From Bacteroidia bacterium (lineage in GTDB: Bacteria > Bacteroidota > Bacteroidia > Flavobacteriales > Flavobacteriaceae), in the NCBI GenBank assembly GCA_030429325.1, contig JAUICT010000067.1:1-8604 (forward strand): DNA of 8,604 nt, given 5' to 3'. Each line of letters opens with the position of its first letter. The first letter of the stretch is position 1. Shown piece after piece: positions 6,681 to 8,604 of this stretch. Position numbers and translations under genes: made by a program. The notes under the pieces were generated by a model. It made no database searches. It was given only the letters and a program-made list of their open reading frames with translations, and was not told the DNA's origin.

Positions 6681-6735
6681 TATTTTTTTTGTTTTCTTAG
6701 CCTTAGATTTTAACATATCATAAAGCTACACCATA

Positions 6736-7479
6736 TTGGGAGAACTATCACGGATAATCAAACTTGATGCCACGGATTCCACAAATCAGTATTTAAAAGA
6801 TCTGTTACAGACAAAAAACGCTGTGGATTCTACGGTTGTTGTAGCCAAGAAACAGCTTAAGGGAAGGGGGCAGATGGGGGCTGTTTGGGAATCTGAAAAT
6901 GGTAAAAATCTAACGTTCAGTGTGTTAAAATCGTTCGATTTATTGAATGTGGAGTACCAGTTTAATTTAAACCTCATGGTGTCCTTGGCGGTATGCGATG
7001 TGCTTAACCAATTTTCCCTACCCGATGTCAGGGTAAAATGGCCCAACGACATTCTGTCAGGTTCTTCTAAAATTTGTGGCATTTTGATAGAAAATATTCT
7101 TAAAGGTCAACTTGTCCAACATTCCATTATTGGAATCGGTCTTAATGTAAACCAAACTTCTTTTGGTGATTTGGGCAATGCAGCATCCTTAAAAATGATT
7201 AGTGGGCGCACTTTTGACTTGGATGAACTGTTACAAATGATTTTGGAAAGAATCCGAATACGTTTTTTAAACATTCAGGAAAAAACCGTGAATCAACTTC
7301 TTCCAGAGTACGAACAGTATTTATTTAGAAAGGACAAACCTTCTACCTTTAAAGATGCCGAAGGAGCAATGTTCATGGGGTTTATCCGTGGGGTTTCAGA
7401 CACGGGAAAACTTGTCCTTGAATTGGAGGATCGTGTTTTTAAGGAGTTTGGGTTGAAAGAAGTCTCGTTGCTCTACTGA
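6736..7479 (+). CDS. birA: Biotin--[acetyl-CoA-carboxylase] ligase, monofunctional
   Basis: The enzyme activates biotin with ATP and attaches it to the biotin carboxyl carrier protein of acetyl-CoA carboxylase, enabling fatty acid synthesis. The 247 aa contain DATDSTN (11-17), the ATP/biotin loop KGRGQMG (42-48) with W51, KWPND (101-105), K112-xx-GILIE (115-119) with the catalytic lysine, and GIGLNVN (133-139). A small C-terminal beta domain follows from about residue 200. No N-terminal winged-helix domain is present, so unlike E. coli BirA it should not be a repressor. An in-frame TAA at 6721-6723 and the conserved IIKLDATDSTN leave no room for ATG, so TTG 6736 is the likely start. GRGRRG of E. 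coli is GRGQMG here. The stop overlaps the converging SRPBCC gene by 7 bp. Confidence 0.94.
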   Translation: MGELSRIIKLDATDSTNQYLKDLLQTKNAVDSTVVVAKKQLKGRGQMGAVWESENGKNLTFSVLKSFDLLNVEYQFNLNLMVSLAVCDVLNQFSLPDVRVKWPNDILSGSSKICGILIENILKGQLVQHSIIGIGLNVNQTSFGDLGNAASLKMISGRTFDLDELLQMILERIRIRFLNIQEKTVNQLLPEYEQYLFRKDKPSTFKDAEGAMFMGFIRGVSDTGKLVLELEDRVFKEFGLKEVSLLY

Positions 7480-7871
7480 CCAATTTTTTCCAAGTTGGAA
7501 GAAAGGGTTTGCATAAAATTGGTGATGGGCGATTTGATCATCATGGCCATCATAGCGTTAAATTCGCCTTCAAAACTTAGGCCCACCTCACTTTCATTGT
7601 CACCCAAAGCCAAAATATCCCCAGTAAGCGTGAAGGGCAGCTTGTCGCTTGCAGCGCCCAAAACCACTTTTTCGTGGGGGATCTGCTCTTTTAAGCGCAA
7701 AGTGATTTCTGGCATGCCCTTAAGGGCAAACTTGAAGGTTTTATCATCCAAAACCTCAAACTTGTCAATATTGTCGGGCATCAAGGTCTCAAAATTTTTG
7801 ATGTCGGAAAGAAAATCAAATACTTCCTTGTTGCTTTTGGCTACCTTTTTTTTAGGGACTTCAATATGCAT
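7473..7871 (-). CDS. SRPBCC-fold (START-like) protein, function unknown
   Basis: This 132-aa soluble protein has the layout of a small SRPBCC ligand-binding fold. It starts with a first strand (IEVPKKKVAKS), then a helix with FDFLSDIKNFETLMPDNI. A run of strands follows (KFEVLD, TFKFALKG, EITLRLKEQ, KVVLGAA, FTLTGDILAL, ESEVGLSFEGEF). It closes with the long helix from about residue 104 to 131 that shuts the pocket in this family. No catalytic residues can be named. It lies 9 bp downstream of pyrE and is probably co-transcribed. In my recollection this pair recurs in Flavobacteriia, where such proteins are simply called SRPBCC family. A role in nucleotide metabolism is possible but not shown. 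Confidence 0.84.
   Translation of the reverse strand: MHIEVPKKKVAKSNKEVFDFLSDIKNFETLMPDNIDKFEVLDDKTFKFALKGMPEITLRLKEQIPHEKVVLGAASDKLPFTLTGDILALGDNESEVGLSFEGEFNAMMAMMIKSPITNFMQTLSSNLEKIGQ
7484..7504. repeat. Inverted repeat at the birA/SRPBCC convergent junction
   Basis: TTTTTTCCAA (7484-7493) and TTGGAAGAAA (7495-7504) are complementary except at one position, which is a T-G pair on the + strand transcript. The arms flank a single G, so as RNA it would form an 8-bp stem with a 5-nt loop. It begins 5 bp after the birA stop and lies in the last codons of the SRPBCC gene. It lacks a clean trailing U-run in either direction, so a terminator role is only possible. Confidence 0.3.
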
Positions 7872-7880
7872 GTTTTGAGG

Positions 7881-8519
7881 TTATTTCCATTGCTGCGGAT
7901 TTGTTCTCCACTGCAATAAGGTTTTTAATTGTGATTCTTTAATGTAATGTGTTTCAGAAGCCTGCTCCACAAGATGATCATAATCGGATAAGGTGTGCAG
8001 TTCCACGTTTTCTTCTTCAAAATTGGTCGAGGCTACGGGGAATCCGTAGGTGAAAATGGCCACCATACCCTTTACGTTGGCCCCTTGCTCCTTTAAGGCC
8101 CTTACGGCATTAAGGCTACTCTTTCCTGTACTGATCAGGTCTTCTATGACCACTACACTTTGTCCAGATTCCAAATTGCCTTCAATTTGGTTCTGTCTTC
8201 CGTGCGATTTAGGTTCCGGTCTAACATAAATGAAGGGGAGTCCCAGTGCTTCGGCAACTAAAATCCCTATTCCAATGGCACCTGTGGCTACACCGGCAAT
8301 TACATCGGGTTTACCATATAGATTTTCCACCTGCTTGGCCATTTCCTCCCTTACAAAATTCCGTATCTCAGGGTAAGAGAGCATGACCCTATTATCACAA
8401 TAGATTGGAGATTTCCACCCAGAAGCCCATGTAAAGGGATTTTCGGGTTCCAACTTAATTGCATTAATTTGTAAAAGCAGCTCTGCTGTCTTTTTTGCGA
8501 TTCCCTTATCTAAAACCAT
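7881..8519 (-). CDS. pyrE: Orotate phosphoribosyltransferase
   Basis: PyrE joins orotate to PRPP to form orotidine 5'-monophosphate, the fifth step of UMP synthesis, in the cytoplasm. The 212 aa match the family length. Visible motifs are SGWKSPIYCDNR (33-44), GVATGAIGIG (76-85), the flexible-loop region RPEPKSHG (100-107) with K104 and H106, and the PRPP-binding signature VVVIEDLISTGKSS (122-135) with E126 and D127. ATG 8519 gives the normal N-terminus (MVLDKGIAKKTAELLLQ). A longer open frame to 8597 exists but would run antisense through the start of the divergent gene, so I rejected it. The SRPBCC gene follows after 9 bp. The start codon is 7 bp from the divergent gene's ATG, so its promoter must overlap that gene. 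Confidence 0.96.
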   Translation of the reverse strand: MVLDKGIAKKTAELLLQINAIKLEPENPFTWASGWKSPIYCDNRVMLSYPEIRNFVREEMAKQVENLYGKPDVIAGVATGAIGIGILVAEALGLPFIYVRPEPKSHGRQNQIEGNLESGQSVVVIEDLISTGKSSLNAVRALKEQGANVKGMVAIFTYGFPVASTNFEEENVELHTLSDYDHLVEQASETHYIKESQLKTLLQWRTNPQQWK

Positions 8520-8523
8520 TGCG

Positions 8524-8531
8524 CAAATGTA
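8524..8531 (-). promoter_or_regulatory. Possible -7 box for pyrE, overlapping the divergent start codon
   Basis: On the minus strand this reads TACATTTG, an exact TAnnTTTG match. The pyrE ATG begins 5 bp after its last base, so transcription would start at or next to the A of the ATG, giving a leaderless or nearly leaderless mRNA. No TTG is found about 17-23 bp further upstream. The box covers the ATG of the + strand gene at 8527. A chance match in AT-rich DNA cannot be excluded. Confidence 0.3.
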
Positions 8532-8604
8532 TGAAGTTTTTGTTAATGAATCTCCACTGATTTTAACAAACCAACGCCCTGGAAAGTCCAACGGCAATCT
8601 CTTT
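8527..8604 (+). CDS. N-terminus of a probable NUDIX hydrolase (3' end outside window)
   Basis: An ATG at 8527 opens a frame that stays open for 26 codons to the window edge. It reads MYEVFVNESPLILTNQ, continuing through RPGKSNGNLF. The opening 'MYxVFVNxxPxxLT' is what I remember from Flavobacteriia NUDIX proteins encoded divergently from pyrE, and this fits the context. The NUDIX box itself (GX5EX7REUXEEXGU) lies beyond the edge, so the family call rests only on the first residues and the neighbour. There is no Shine-Dalgarno sequence, and the 7-bp gap to the pyrE start means its promoter must lie inside pyrE. Confidence 0.6.
   Translation, partial: MYEVFVNESPLILTNQRPGKSNGNLF

Noticed and set aside
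6704..6711. TAGATTTT as a -7 box for birA on the + strand
   Set aside because: The final G is missing and no TTG sits at the right distance; the only nearby one leaves a 12-bp spacer.
8520..8597. Upstream extension of pyrE by 26 codons
   Set aside because: It reads antisense through the start of the divergent + strand gene, and the PyrE family begins near the ATG at 8519.

Overview
This window reads as a stretch of core chromosome from a member of the Flavobacteriia (Bacteroidota). I infer the lineage from three things: protein details (archaeal-type short phosphatidylserine decarboxylase, (GGAG)2-type linker in FtsH, GRGQMG in the biotin ligase), the absence of Shine-Dalgarno sequences before most starts, and TAnnTTTG-type -7 promoter boxes. 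The gene order also matches what I remember from marine Flavobacteriaceae. I see no mobile element, CRISPR array, tRNA or rRNA, no broken gene, and no gap over 100 bp without a gene.

Layout. The + strand opens with the 3' end of valS (2-592). After a 96-bp gap comes a 421-aa, multi-membrane-span, histidine-rich hydroxylase of the sterol desaturase family (689-1954), which resembles alkylglycerol monooxygenase. Convergent to it, and overlapping it by 4 bp, is the end of a tight six-gene minus-strand run: rsfS (6653-6276), ftsH (6270-4318), a stand-alone LUD-domain gene (4278-3670), cdsA (3665-2862), psd (2872-2207) and an acyl-CoA-binding protein gene (2214-1951). Gaps are 5, 39 and 4 bp, then overlaps of 11 and 8 bp, so this is very probably one operon. 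An exact TAnnTTTG box lies 20 bp before rsfS. Divergent from rsfS is birA (6736-7479, TTG start), which overlaps the tail of a second minus-strand pair by 7 bp: pyrE (8519-7881) followed by an SRPBCC protein gene (7871-7473). The last 78 bases (8527-8604) are the first 26 codons of a + strand gene, probably a NUDIX hydrolase. Its start codon is only 7 bp from that of pyrE.

How the genes fit together. Most of the window concerns membranes and lipids. CdsA makes CDP-diacylglycerol and Psd makes phosphatidylethanolamine; no phosphatidylserine synthase gene lies between them here. The small ACBP would carry acyl-CoA, FtsH is the membrane quality-control protease, BirA activates acetyl-CoA carboxylase, and the hydroxylase probably acts on a lipid. 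RsfS and ValS belong to translation and PyrE to pyrimidine synthesis. The LUD and SRPBCC proteins have recognisable folds but no assigned role. I found no strong candidate for a wholly new system. The points most worth a second look are the AGMO-like hydroxylase, the LUD gene inside a phospholipid/FtsH operon, and the very compact gene junctions with possible leaderless starts.
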